From the NCBI GenBank assembly GCA_030524055.1, contig JAUNHH010000003.1:124001-188000 (forward strand): a DNA stretch of 64,000 nucleotides. The letters are read 5' to 3'. The first letter of the stretch is position 1. Every line of letters begins with the position of its first letter. The position numbers and the translations under genes are program-made. The notes beneath the pieces are model-generated. The model did no database searches. It saw only the letters and a list, made by a program, of their open reading frames with translations, and was not told the origin of the DNA. Source of the stretch: Actinomycetaceae bacterium. GTDB taxonomy: Bacteria; Actinomycetota; Actinomycetes; Actinomycetales; Actinomycetaceae. Below are positions 54,159 to 62,316 of this stretch, one piece after another.

Positions 54159-55457
54159 ATGCGACGTGGCATTGCCGCCATTGGAGCCTTTGCTCTGTCG
54201 GCGACCCTTGCAGCTTGTGGCCCCACCGGTGGATCCCAATCCGGTAGCGCAGCAGGCGCCCCCTCTGGAGCAGATACTGCAGCCTCATCGGCCGATGGTG
54301 CCACCAGCGGCCAGTCCGGTGCGGCTGGAACAACTGGTGAACTTGGCACCCTCACAGTCTGGGCGGATGACACCCGCTACGGACAGATGGTGGAACTCTC
54401 CGAAGATTTCACTGCTAAGACCAAAATCGGGCTGAATGTGGTCAAGAAGTCTGAAGCTGATATGCATGAAGAGTTCGCCACTCAGGTCCCCACAGGAAAT
54501 GGCCCAGATATTATTATCCTGGCCCATGACCGCCTGGGCGCCCTCGTAGAAAATGGCGTTGTGGCACCTGTGGATCTTGGCGAGGCCAAGTCTGCACTCT
54601 CCCCCTCCGCCGTTCAGGGCGTGACCTACAAGGGACAGACCTATGGCATGCCCTATGCCATCGAATCCTTGGCTCTAGTGCGCAACAATAAGATCACCAA
54701 GGACGAACCGAAGACTTTCGATGAGATGATTACCTCCGGCAAGAATGCCGGAGCTGAGCGTCCATTTGTGGTGCAGGCCGGTACGAATAACCAGCTCGAC
54801 CCCTACCACCTCTACCCCTTCCAAACCTCTTTTGGTGCACCAGTGTTCAAGCAGGACGCTGACGGTTCCTACACCACGGAACTGGCCATGGGTGGCGACG
54901 AAGGTAAAGCCTTCGCCGAATGGGTCAAGACCCAGGCTGACGCCAAGACTCTCGACCTCGCCCTCGATGCCGATATTACGAAGCAGACCTTCCTCGACGG
55001 TAAGGCTGCCTACACCCTGACCGGACCATGGAATATCTCCGCTTTCCGCGAGGCAAAGATGGATATTTCTGTTCTGCCGATTCCGGCAGCTGGCTCTCAA
55101 GAAGCGAAGCCCTTCGTTGGCGTTCAGGCATTCTTTGCCTCTGCAAAGTCTGAGCAACCACTTCTTGTCGCCGAGTTTATGAAGTACATGGGTACCCCTG
55201 ACGCTCAGCAGAAACTCTACGACTTGGGTGGTCGCGTTCCCGCTATTACTTCCGTGGCTGACAAGATTGAGGATCCTGACGCCAAGGCTGTTGCTGCCGT
55301 TGCTGCTAAGGGTGTACCAATGCCCTCCCTGCCGCAGATGAATGCTGTGTGGGAGTTCTGGGGCGCCACGCTGGGTGATATTGCTGCTGGAAAGCAGGCA
55401 CCAGACCAGGGCTGGACCACAATGATCACCAATATTCAACAGAAGATCACTAAGTGA
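54159..55457 (+). CDS. malE: Maltose/maltodextrin-type ABC substrate-binding lipoprotein
   Basis: 432 residues with a CAGGAG site. Lipobox LAAC with Cys20, then a Ser/Gly/Ala linker. The extracellular solute-binding fold has GTLTVWADDTRYGQM, GPDIIILAHDRLGALVENG, YGMPYAIESLALVRN and YTLTGPWNIS, close to the MalE group. It captures the sugar for the two permeases downstream. No ATPase gene is in the operon; MsmX-like shared ATPases are common. The malE-malF gap carries a motif-based hairpin. Confidence 0.9.
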   Translation: MRRGIAAIGAFALSATLAACGPTGGSQSGSAAGAPSGADTAASSADGATSGQSGAAGTTGELGTLTVWADDTRYGQMVELSEDFTAKTKIGLNVVKKSEADMHEEFATQVPTGNGPDIIILAHDRLGALVENGVVAPVDLGEAKSALSPSAVQGVTYKGQTYGMPYAIESLALVRNNKITKDEPKTFDEMITSGKNAGAERPFVVQAGTNNQLDPYHLYPFQTSFGAPVFKQDADGSYTTELAMGGDEGKAFAEWVKTQADAKTLDLALDADITKQTFLDGKAAYTLTGPWNISAFREAKMDISVLPIPAAGSQEAKPFVGVQAFFASAKSEQPLLVAEFMKYMGTPDAQQKLYDLGGRVPAITSVADKIEDPDAKAVAAVAAKGVPMPSLPQMNAVWEFWGATLGDIAAGKQAPDQGWTTMITNIQQKITK

Positions 55458-55467
55458 TCTGAGTGAC

Positions 55468-55501
55468 GAGGGCGGGGCCTCAGTTATGGGGCCCCACCCT
55501 C
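55468..55501 (+). terminator. Intercistronic hairpin between malE and malF
   Basis: GAGGGCGGGGCC (55468-55479) pairs with GGCCCCACCCTC (55490-55501) with one mismatch. The left arm is a full dispersed-motif copy (55466), the right arm a decayed one. It lies inside the operon and so may lower malF-malG expression relative to malE or protect the malE mRNA end. Confidence 0.6.
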
Positions 55502-55540
55502 ACCCTCTCGCCTCGTCTCCTTCAATGTGGAAGTGAATCA

Positions 55541-57118
55541 ATGAGTCTTACCGCTCCACCGAGCGAATCCCATGCGCGCGATGTGACCCGGCGCGGATTC
55601 CTCGTCAAACTCGTTCTCATGATGCTGATTAATGCCCTAGGCATTTACGGTATCTTTACTGCCGGAATGGTCCAGGAATGGACCTTCGTTGGCGTCCTTA
55701 TTGTTTTATTAGTCGGTGTGAACTGGGCTTACTTCTCGCGCAAAGCAATTCCAATGAAGTACCTTGTTCCCGGCATGGTTTTTCTGCTGGTGTATCAGGT
55801 CTTTGTGATGGCCTATACCGGTTATGTCTCGATGACCAACTATGGGCAGGGACATAACTCCACGAAAGAAGATGCGATTGAAGCTCTTCTCCAGCAAAAC
55901 CAAAGCCGCGTTGAAGGGGCAGAAACCACCGGAGCGGCCATTGTTGATCGCGGGGATACTCTTGGTCTAGCCATTATTGATCCCGAATCCGGTAATGTCC
56001 TCATCGGCGATAATGAAACACCTTTAGCTCCCGTTCAAGGCGCCACTGTTGACGGCAAGTCCATTACCGCTATCCCCGGTGAAACTATTCTGGGCCTCGA
56101 TAAACTCCTCTCCCGGCAAACGGAAGTAGCTAAACTTGCCGTCCCCATTAGTGACGATCCTAATGAAGGGTTCTATGTCTCTAATGACGGCAGCACCGGA
56201 TACCGCGCGAAATCCAATCTCGTGTGGGATGAAGCCAGTGGAATAATGACCAATACGGAAACTGGCGTGCAGTATAAGGCTGATGATTCTATTGGAGCCT
56301 TTGTCTCCACCGATGGGAAGAATGAGCAACTCACCCCAGGATGGCGGGTCTTTGTTGGCCTACAGAACTACTTCTCGGCCTTTAATAACCCTGATCTCGG
56401 TGGCCCATTTATTGGCGCCTTAATCTGGTCTTTTGTCTTCGCCTTTGGTTCCGTATTGACCACCTTTGTTTTTGGCCTGTTCCTCGCCCTCGTATTTTCT
56501 GATACCCGGATGAAAGGTCGGCGGATTTACCAGGCTCTGCTGATTTTGCCTTACGCTTTCCCGGCCTTCCTCGGTACCTTGGTGTGGCGCGGCATGCTCA
56601 ATACGGATTATGGATTTATTAACCAGGTCATTCTTGGTGGAGTCAGTATTCCCTGGCTTACTGATGGCCTATTGGCAAAAATCTCCATTATCGGTGTCAA
56701 CCTGTGGCTGGGCTTCCCCTATATGTTCCTTGTCTGTATGGGTGCACTTCAAGCTCTACCGAGCGACATTATGGAAGCAGCAAAGATTGACGGCGCCTCT
56801 GGTCTGCGCACGGTCATCTCCGTGAAATTGCCACTGGTATTGCAAGCAACAGTTCCCCTTCTGATTGCCTCCTTTGCCTTCAACTTCAATAACTTCGCTC
56901 TGATCTTTATGTTGACCCACGGCGGCCCGAATTACCCAGGTTTGTCGGTGCCCGTTGGAGAGACAGATATTTTGATCTCAATGGTCTACAAGATCGCCTT
57001 TGAAGGGGCCAACCCCGACTACGGTTTGGCATCGGCAATGTCTATCCTCATCTTCATTATTGTCGGAGTCATTGCCTGGTTGAGTTTCCGTCAAACTAAG
57101 ACGCTGGAGGAACTCTAA
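55541..57118 (+). CDS. malF: Maltose-type ABC permease MalF
   Basis: 525 residues from ATG 55541. There are three N-terminal membrane helices, then a long extracytoplasmic insertion at about residues 105-255 like the MalF P2 region (NPDSGNVLIGDNE-like, Lys/Thr/Gly-rich). The transport domain follows with six helices and the EAA loop DIMEAAKIDGASGLRTVISVKLPLV that docks the ATPase. The final TLEEL codons overlap the malG start by one base. A partial motif copy lies at 56485. Confidence 0.92.
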   Translation: MSLTAPPSESHARDVTRRGFLVKLVLMMLINALGIYGIFTAGMVQEWTFVGVLIVLLVGVNWAYFSRKAIPMKYLVPGMVFLLVYQVFVMAYTGYVSMTNYGQGHNSTKEDAIEALLQQNQSRVEGAETTGAAIVDRGDTLGLAIIDPESGNVLIGDNETPLAPVQGATVDGKSITAIPGETILGLDKLLSRQTEVAKLAVPISDDPNEGFYVSNDGSTGYRAKSNLVWDEASGIMTNTETGVQYKADDSIGAFVSTDGKNEQLTPGWRVFVGLQNYFSAFNNPDLGGPFIGALIWSFVFAFGSVLTTFVFGLFLALVFSDTRMKGRRIYQALLILPYAFPAFLGTLVWRGMLNTDYGFINQVILGGVSIPWLTDGLLAKISIIGVNLWLGFPYMFLVCMGALQALPSDIMEAAKIDGASGLRTVISVKLPLVLQATVPLLIASFAFNFNNFALIFMLTHGGPNYPGLSVPVGETDILISMVYKIAFEGANPDYGLASAMSILIFIIVGVIAWLSFRQTKTLEEL

Positions 57119-58014
57119 TGAGCACCGCACAGATTTCTTCTCGGCCACAAAAACTCCACACATCCCTGACCGGGTGGCGCTGGTTTACTGAAATTGGCTG
57201 GCGCCATGTCGTGGGTGTCCTTGTCATTATTTACTGTGTTATTCCGCTGCTCTACGTCCTCTCAGTGTCGCTGGCACCAAACTCGACATTGACAGGGTCG
57301 AATCAACTCTTCCGGACGGTAGCACCAGATAATTTTGCGAAGTTGGGTGAGACCCCCTATTGGAGTTGGATTGTCAACTCTTTAGTGGTGTCCTCTCTGA
57401 CAGCTATTGGCACAGTCCTTATGGGTGCAGCCGCTGCCTATGCCTTTAGCCGCTATCGCTTTAAAGGCCGTCGGACGACGCTGACCTTCCTCCTCCTGGT
57501 CCAGATGTTCCCCCAGATGCTGGCTTTCGTTGCCCTCTATCTGCTGCTGTTGGGTATTCAGGATGTCTTTCCCATTATTGGTCTGAACTCGAAACTCGGT
57601 CTTGTGGCCGTGTATTTGGGCGGGGCCTTGGGATCGAATACCTTCCTTCTCTACGGCTTCTTTAACTCTATTCCTCGGGATTTAGATGAAGCCGCAATGA
57701 TTGATGGGGCAAGCCATACCCAGACTTTCTGGACCATTATTATGCCGCTGGTTCGCCCTGTCCTGGCCGTTGTTGGTCTGCTCAGCTTTATTTCCAGCTT
57801 TGGTGACTTTGTCATTGCCAAAGTGGTCTTACAGCAACCGGATCAATTCACCTTGGCCGTTGGTATGTACACATGGGTGGCAGATGCGCGAACAGCCCCA
57901 TGGGGACTCTTTGCTGCGGGAGCAGTGGTGGCTGCTGTTCCTATTATTCTGCTCTTCCAGTACCTCCAGAAGTACATTGTTTCTGGCCTGACTGCGGGGG
58001 CAGTTAAGGGGTGA
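57118..58014 (+). CDS. malG: Maltose-type ABC permease MalG
   Basis: 298 residues. Six membrane helices and the EAA loop DLDEAAMIDGASHTQTFWTII. The C-terminal helix ends QYLQKYIVSGLTAGAVKG, the conserved MalG tail. It forms the channel with MalF. It is the last gene of the operon, followed by a terminator. Confidence 0.93.
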   Translation: MSTAQISSRPQKLHTSLTGWRWFTEIGWRHVVGVLVIIYCVIPLLYVLSVSLAPNSTLTGSNQLFRTVAPDNFAKLGETPYWSWIVNSLVVSSLTAIGTVLMGAAAAYAFSRYRFKGRRTTLTFLLLVQMFPQMLAFVALYLLLLGIQDVFPIIGLNSKLGLVAVYLGGALGSNTFLLYGFFNSIPRDLDEAAMIDGASHTQTFWTIIMPLVRPVLAVVGLLSFISSFGDFVIAKVVLQQPDQFTLAVGMYTWVADARTAPWGLFAAGAVVAAVPIILLFQYLQKYIVSGLTAGAVKG

Positions 58015-58044
58015 GGGCCTGAGGAATCAGGTCTTATGACACGA

Positions 58045-58085
58045 GGCCGCAGCGCACATTCTCCGGGAAATGTGGTGCTGCGGCC
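58045..58085. terminator. Bidirectional terminator after malG
   Basis: GGCCGCAGC at 58045 pairs with GCTGCGGCC ending at 58085, and CACATT with AATGTG inside it. It lies between the convergent malG and hydrolase genes, and TTGGTCTTTATT follows. Confidence 0.75.
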
Positions 58086-58092
58086 TTGGTCT

Positions 58093-58890
58093 TTATTGAT
58101 CGCTTAACTGTGCCGGCCACTGGCCCGTATCGCAAAAGGTGGCGACCATCTGAGTAAAGAGAGAGGGATTTTCTGAACACCAGGCATGGTGAACCCCCGG
58201 GGCAATCCAGGTGTGCAGATGGGGGAGACGATTGCGCAACGGCTCAAAACTAAAGGAAATAGAGGGGAGGTCATATTCGGCCGCCACAGCAAGAAAAGGC
58301 CGGTCAAAAGCAAAGGTCATTTCTTGTAGGTGGTTACGTCGAATCTCTTCCCCTAAACGACGATTAGTGAGATCTGAAGGGGCGGTGCAGGTATCAACAA
58401 AGAGTGCCTTATCCTCGTTAGCAATGCCAAAGGTTCGAGCTTGCAGTGACCAAAACCAGCGCCGTGTCCATAAAGGGAGAGTCAGAGCACCGTGTCGATA
58501 ATCTTTTCGGCTATACCCACATAGTGCTGAGCCGGAAATAATGCAGGAATGAACCAGGTCCGGGTAGGCGGCAACAAGATGGGTGGCAATAAAGCCCCCC
58601 ATTGATAGCCCCACAATATGGGAGCGGCCATCTACCGCATGGGTGCGAATAATATCGGCAAGAAAGTCAGCGCTGGCGCGCATACTTTTGAGTGGGTGGT
58701 CAGCGTGGATACCATATCCGGGCATATCGGGAGTCAATATATGGCGCCCGCTCAAGCCCTGAACCTGGTCGTCCCAGGTCCATCCCGCCATATTTCCGCC
58801 GTGAATAAAGGTAATTGTTTCCCCAGTGCGCGGGCCGTGTTCTAAGGGATAGCCATGAAATTGTGGGGGGTTATCAATGGGGCGAGTCAT
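58093..58890 (-). CDS. Alpha/beta-fold hydrolase
   Basis: 265 residues. Oxyanion region ITFIHGGNMAGWTWDDQV, nucleophile elbow VGLSMGGF, catalytic His near PGVHHAWCSENP. The substrate is unknown; the fold covers esterases, lipases and haloperoxidase-like enzymes. Its start overlaps the end of the PadR regulator gene upstream, so the two form an operon and the regulator probably controls it. Confidence 0.85.
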   Translation of the reverse strand: MTRPIDNPPQFHGYPLEHGPRTGETITFIHGGNMAGWTWDDQVQGLSGRHILTPDMPGYGIHADHPLKSMRASADFLADIIRTHAVDGRSHIVGLSMGGFIATHLVAAYPDLVHSCIISGSALCGYSRKDYRHGALTLPLWTRRWFWSLQARTFGIANEDKALFVDTCTAPSDLTNRRLGEEIRRNHLQEMTFAFDRPFLAVAAEYDLPSISFSFEPLRNRLPHLHTWIAPGVHHAWCSENPSLFTQMVATFCDTGQWPAQLSDQ

Positions 58891-59410
58891 TATTGTCTCC
58901 TTCGAGTGAATCGATAAGGCTGTGGAGCCACTGAATTTCCGCGCGCGAGCCAGTCAGGCCATAGTCCACTGTGGCCCGACGTAATGTGGCTTTTAAACTG
59001 CTGCCTGCAACCTCAATCGATTCCAAGGTGGCAATATGACTTTCGGTCTGTTCCACGCGCTGACGGAGTAGGCGCAGAACAGCCTCAGTGCCCAGGGGAG
59101 CAATAAAAAAGAGGCGCGCAAGAAAAGCGGATTTTGTTTTCTCCTCCTCTAAAGGAGTCGATAACCAGGCCATGAGTTCGGCGCGCCCGGCATCGGTGAG
59201 GGAGTGCTCATTCCGAGTGGGCTTTCCCTTTTGGGGAATCTCGGTCGTGTGAATCAGGCCCTTGGACTGTAGCCGCTCGAGTGTGCGGTAAATCTGTGAT
59301 TGGTCCGCATACCAAAAATGAGCGGCACTCATCATAAAGGCCTTATTGAGGTCATATCCGCTCATTGGCCGGTCAGATAAGAGACCAAGAATCGCGTATT
59401 TCAGCTCCAT
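58874..59410 (-). CDS. PadR-family transcriptional regulator
   Basis: 178 residues from ATG 59410, which gives the classic PadR N-terminus MELKYAILGLLSDRPMSGYDL and lies six bases after TAGAGT; ATG 59416 is the alternative. The winged helix (QIYRTLERLQSKGLIHTTEI) and C-terminal coiled-coil dimerisation region are visible. PadR proteins repress stress or efflux genes in response to small aromatic compounds. An inverted repeat overlaps its promoter, suggesting autorepression. Confidence 0.9.
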   Translation of the reverse strand: MELKYAILGLLSDRPMSGYDLNKAFMMSAAHFWYADQSQIYRTLERLQSKGLIHTTEIPQKGKPTRNEHSLTDAGRAELMAWLSTPLEEEKTKSAFLARLFFIAPLGTEAVLRLLRQRVEQTESHIATLESIEVAGSSLKATLRRATVDYGLTGSRAEIQWLHSLIDSLEGDNNDSPH

Positions 59411-59425
59411 AGCCATACTCTACTG

Positions 59426-59455
59426 CACACCTATAGGACTATGCAAGTAGGTGTG
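59426..59455. promoter_or_regulatory. Inverted-repeat operator upstream of padR-type gene
   Basis: CACACCTA (59426-59433) and TAGGTGTG (59448-59455) form a perfect 8-bp inverted repeat with a 14-base spacer. It lies right at the regulator promoter, as expected for PadR autoregulation. Confidence 0.6.
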
Positions 59456-59527
59456 TGGTCATATATTGCACGCCTCCGCCCTCGTTCCTGAAATGAACCA
59501 TTGACCAAAACTCGCCCAGCGCCACGG

Positions 59528-59533
59528 TAGAAT
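59528..59533 (+). promoter_or_regulatory. -10 box (TAGAAT) of glyS
   Basis: TAGAAT lies 56 bases before the glyS start. TTGACC is upstream but with a 21-base spacer, so only the -10 is credible. Confidence 0.4.
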
Positions 59534-59542
59534 CTCGCGAGA

Positions 59543-59567
59543 CGTGCCGCGCCAGCCAGGCGCGCCA
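59543..59567 (+). other. Hairpin in glyS 5' untranslated region
   Basis: GTGCCGCGCC and GGCGCGCCAC pair with one mismatch and a five-base loop, directly before the AAGGAG site. It could influence glyS translation or mRNA stability. It does not match a T-box or glycine riboswitch. Confidence 0.4.
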
Positions 59568-59589
59568 CCTACGACTAAAGGAGCACAGT

Positions 59590-60984
59590 GTGGCTAAGGG
59601 ACCCTCGCGGCTAGAAAGTGTGATCAGCCTTGCCAAAAGGCGCGGATTTGTTTTCCCCTGTGGAGAAATCTATGGCGGAACCCGTTCTGCTTGGGATTAC
59701 GGCCCCTTGGGCGTTGAACTCAAAGAGAATATTAAGCGCCAATGGTGGCAATATATGGTGCGCTCCCGTGAAGATGTGGTGGGCCTGGATTCCTCTGTGA
59801 TCCTGCCCCGCGAAACCTGGGTGACTTCTGGCCATGTCGCGGCATTTACTGACCCCCTCATTGAATGCACTTCCTGCCATAAGCGTCTTCGTCAGGACGA
59901 ACTACAGGAAACCTACGCCGCAAAACACGCCGTCGAAGACCCGGCCACTGTCACCTCAGATCAATTGGTCTGCCCCAATTGCGGCACCCGCGGACAATTC
60001 ACCGAACCCCGCGCCTTCTCGGGCCTCCTAAAAACCTACCTGGGCCCCGTTGATGACGAATCCGGCCTGCACTATCTGCGCCCAGAAACAGCCCAGGGCA
60101 TCTTTATTAACTACGGGAATGTAGCCACCGCCTCCCGGAAAAAGCCTCCCTTTGGGATTGGCCAAATCGGCAAGTCCTTCCGCAATGAGATTACCCCTGG
60201 GAATTTCATTTTCCGTACCCGCGAATTCGAGCAAATGGAACTCGAATTCTTCTGCGCCCCCGGCACCGACGAAGAATGGCACCAATATTGGATTGACCAC
60301 CGTCTGGCCTGGTACACCGACCTCGGAATTTCCGCCGATAATCTGCGCCTCTACGAGCACCCCCAAGAAAAACTCTCCCACTATTCCAAGCGCACTGTTG
60401 ACCTGGAATACCGTTTCGGATTCCAAGGCAGCGAATGGGGCGAACTCGAAGGCATTGCGAATCGTACCGACTATGACCTCGGCGTCCACTCCGAAGCTTC
60501 CGGCGCAAAACTCGATGTTTTCGACCAAGAGAGCGGTGAACGCTGGACCCCCTATGTCATTGAGCCTTCCGCTGGCCTGACCCGATCCCTTATGGCCTTC
60601 CTTATTGAGGCTTACCACGAAGACGAAGCCCCCAACACGAAGGGTGGCGTTGATAAGCGCACCGTGTTGCGTCTGGATCCGCGCCTGGCCCCTGTGAAAG
60701 TCGCTGTTCTTCCGCTCTCACGCAAAGAAGAACTCACCGGCCCGGCCAAAGAAATCGCCGCCGACCTGCGACGGTACTGGAATGTTGAATATGACGACGC
60801 CGGTGCCGTAGGCCGCCGCTACCGCCGCCAGGACGAAATTGGCACCCCCTACTGCGTGACCTTCGACTTTGACTCGGTGAATGATCAGGCCGTCACTGTG
60901 CGTGACCGCGACACAATGACTCAGGAACGTATTCCTGTTGCCGAGGTCCGTACCTGGCTGCTGGAAAAATTAGGCGCCTGCTGA
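59590..60984 (+). CDS. glyS: Glycyl-tRNA synthetase, homodimeric class II
   Basis: 464 residues from GTG 59590 with AAGGAG. N-terminal [23 protein letters not shown], class II motif 2 around [28 protein letters not shown], motif 3 near [17 protein letters not shown], and a C-terminal anticodon domain. A zinc-like [15 protein letters not shown] pair is inserted after motif 1. It charges tRNA-Gly. This is the single-chain bacterial/archaeal-type enzyme, normally named glyS or glyQS in actinobacteria. Confidence 0.95.
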   Translation: MAKGPSRLESVISLAKRRGFVFPCGEIYGGTRSAWDYGPLGVELKENIKRQWWQYMVRSREDVVGLDSSVILPRETWVTSGHVAAFTDPLIECTSCHKRLRQDELQETYAAKHAVEDPATVTSDQLVCPNCGTRGQFTEPRAFSGLLKTYLGPVDDESGLHYLRPETAQGIFINYGNVATASRKKPPFGIGQIGKSFRNEITPGNFIFRTREFEQMELEFFCAPGTDEEWHQYWIDHRLAWYTDLGISADNLRLYEHPQEKLSHYSKRTVDLEYRFGFQGSEWGELEGIANRTDYDLGVHSEASGAKLDVFDQESGERWTPYVIEPSAGLTRSLMAFLIEAYHEDEAPNTKGGVDKRTVLRLDPRLAPVKVAVLPLSRKEELTGPAKEIAADLRRYWNVEYDDAGAVGRRYRRQDEIGTPYCVTFDFDSVNDQAVTVRDRDTMTQERIPVAEVRTWLLEKLGAC

Positions 60985-62316
60985 GTGGTTGCCCAAAAGC
61001 GCACGCCATGCGACTACGGCCCGACCTCACCTATTGAGATCGGGCCGCTGCGCCTATGGTCTCCTGTCATCCTGGCTCCAATGGCCGGGGTGACGGATGC
61101 ACCATTTCGGCGCTTGTGCCGCCTCTACGGGGAATCGGGCCTGCCTGCCCATCTGCGCCCCGAATCTGCCGCCCTGCCCTGGGTACCGCAGCCAGTTTTT
61201 CCACACAGCACCGGCCCCGCCCTCGTGAATTCTGCCCCGCAACCCCAGCGTGGGGTGGACGCACCTGCTGGCCTGTATGTCATGGAAATGGTGACTTCTC
61301 GGGCGCTTGTGGAAGGCAAAGCAAAAACCCTGGATATGCTCCGGCCTGACCCGGGTGAGCGAGTACGCAGTGTGCAGCTATATGGGGTGGTCCCCGAGGT
61401 GATGGCCCGTGCCACCCAGATTCTTATTGAACGGGATCTGGCCGACCATGTCGATGTGAATTTTGGCTGTCCCGTCCCTAAGGTCACCAGACGTGGTGGG
61501 GGAGCGGCCCTACCGTGGAAAAAAGACCTTTTTCATGACCTGATTACTGCCGTCATTGGTGCTGCCGAGAAGACGGGAGCCGCCTACGGCCGGGATATTC
61601 CCGTTACCGTCAAAATGCGGATCGGTATTGATAATGACCATGTGACGTGCGTGGATGCGGCACAGACTGCGCAAAATGCGGGGGCTGCTGCTGTGGCCCT
61701 CCATGCGCGCACCCAAGTGCAGCACTATTCCGGGAAAGCCCGGTGGGAGTGGATTGCCCGCCTTAAAGACGCATTAACAGTGCCCGTACTAGGAAATGGC
61801 GATATTTTTTCCGGCGCTGATGCGGCCTTGATGATGGAGGAAACGGGTTGCGACGCGGTGGTTATTGGCCGCGGTTGCCAAGGCCGTCCGTGGATTTTTA
61901 GCGAAATCGTCTCTGCCCTCCATGGGGGAGAGCCCGCCAAGGGGCCAACCTTGGGGCAGGTGGTGTCAGTAATTGAGCAACATGCCCGTTGGATGGTGGA
62001 GACCAAAGGCGATGAGGCGCACGCCATGCGGGAAATGCGTAAACATATTGGCTGGTACCTCCGTGGTTTTCCCGTGGGTGGGCGCACCCGCCACGATCTC
62101 GTGCGCATTACTACACTTGACGGACTCCATGACGTGCTGGCTGGCCTTGACCATAGCCAACCTTTCCCGCTTGCTGCCGAAGGCCCGCGTGGCCGCGCTG
62201 GTGGGGAGAAAATCCCGCATTTGCCGGAGGGCTGGCTCGATTCTCCCTATTTGACTGAGCAGCAAAAAGCCCAATTGCATCTGACTGAAGCGGAAGGAAT
62301 CGCTGATGGGGGATAG
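60985..62316 (+). CDS. dus: tRNA-dihydrouridine synthase (DusB-like)
   Basis: 443 residues; GTG 60985 directly abuts the glyS stop. FMN-binding barrel: LAPMAGVTDAPFRRLCRLYG, VDVNFGCPVPKVTRRGGGAAL (catalytic Cys), and HARTQVQHYSGKA. It reduces uridines in tRNA D loops. Between RRLCRLYG and YVMEMVTSRALV there are about 50 residues, Pro/Ala-rich, more than in typical homologues; the insert contains GPALVNSA from a full motif copy (61213-61226). Confidence 0.9.
   Translation: MVAQKRTPCDYGPTSPIEIGPLRLWSPVILAPMAGVTDAPFRRLCRLYGESGLPAHLRPESAALPWVPQPVFPHSTGPALVNSAPQPQRGVDAPAGLYVMEMVTSRALVEGKAKTLDMLRPDPGERVRSVQLYGVVPEVMARATQILIERDLADHVDVNFGCPVPKVTRRGGGAALPWKKDLFHDLITAVIGAAEKTGAAYGRDIPVTVKMRIGIDNDHVTCVDAAQTAQNAGAAAVALHARTQVQHYSGKARWEWIARLKDALTVPVLGNGDIFSGADAALMMEETGCDAVVIGRGCQGRPWIFSEIVSALHGGEPAKGPTLGQVVSVIEQHARWMVETKGDEAHAMREMRKHIGWYLRGFPVGGRTRHDLVRITTLDGLHDVLAGLDHSQPFPLAAEGPRGRAGGEKIPHLPEGWLDSPYLTEQQKAQLHLTEAEGIADGG

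Noticed and set aside
59543-59567. glyS leader as a T-box or glycine riboswitch
   Set aside because: It is too short, with no T-box sequence, specifier loop or tandem aptamer pattern.
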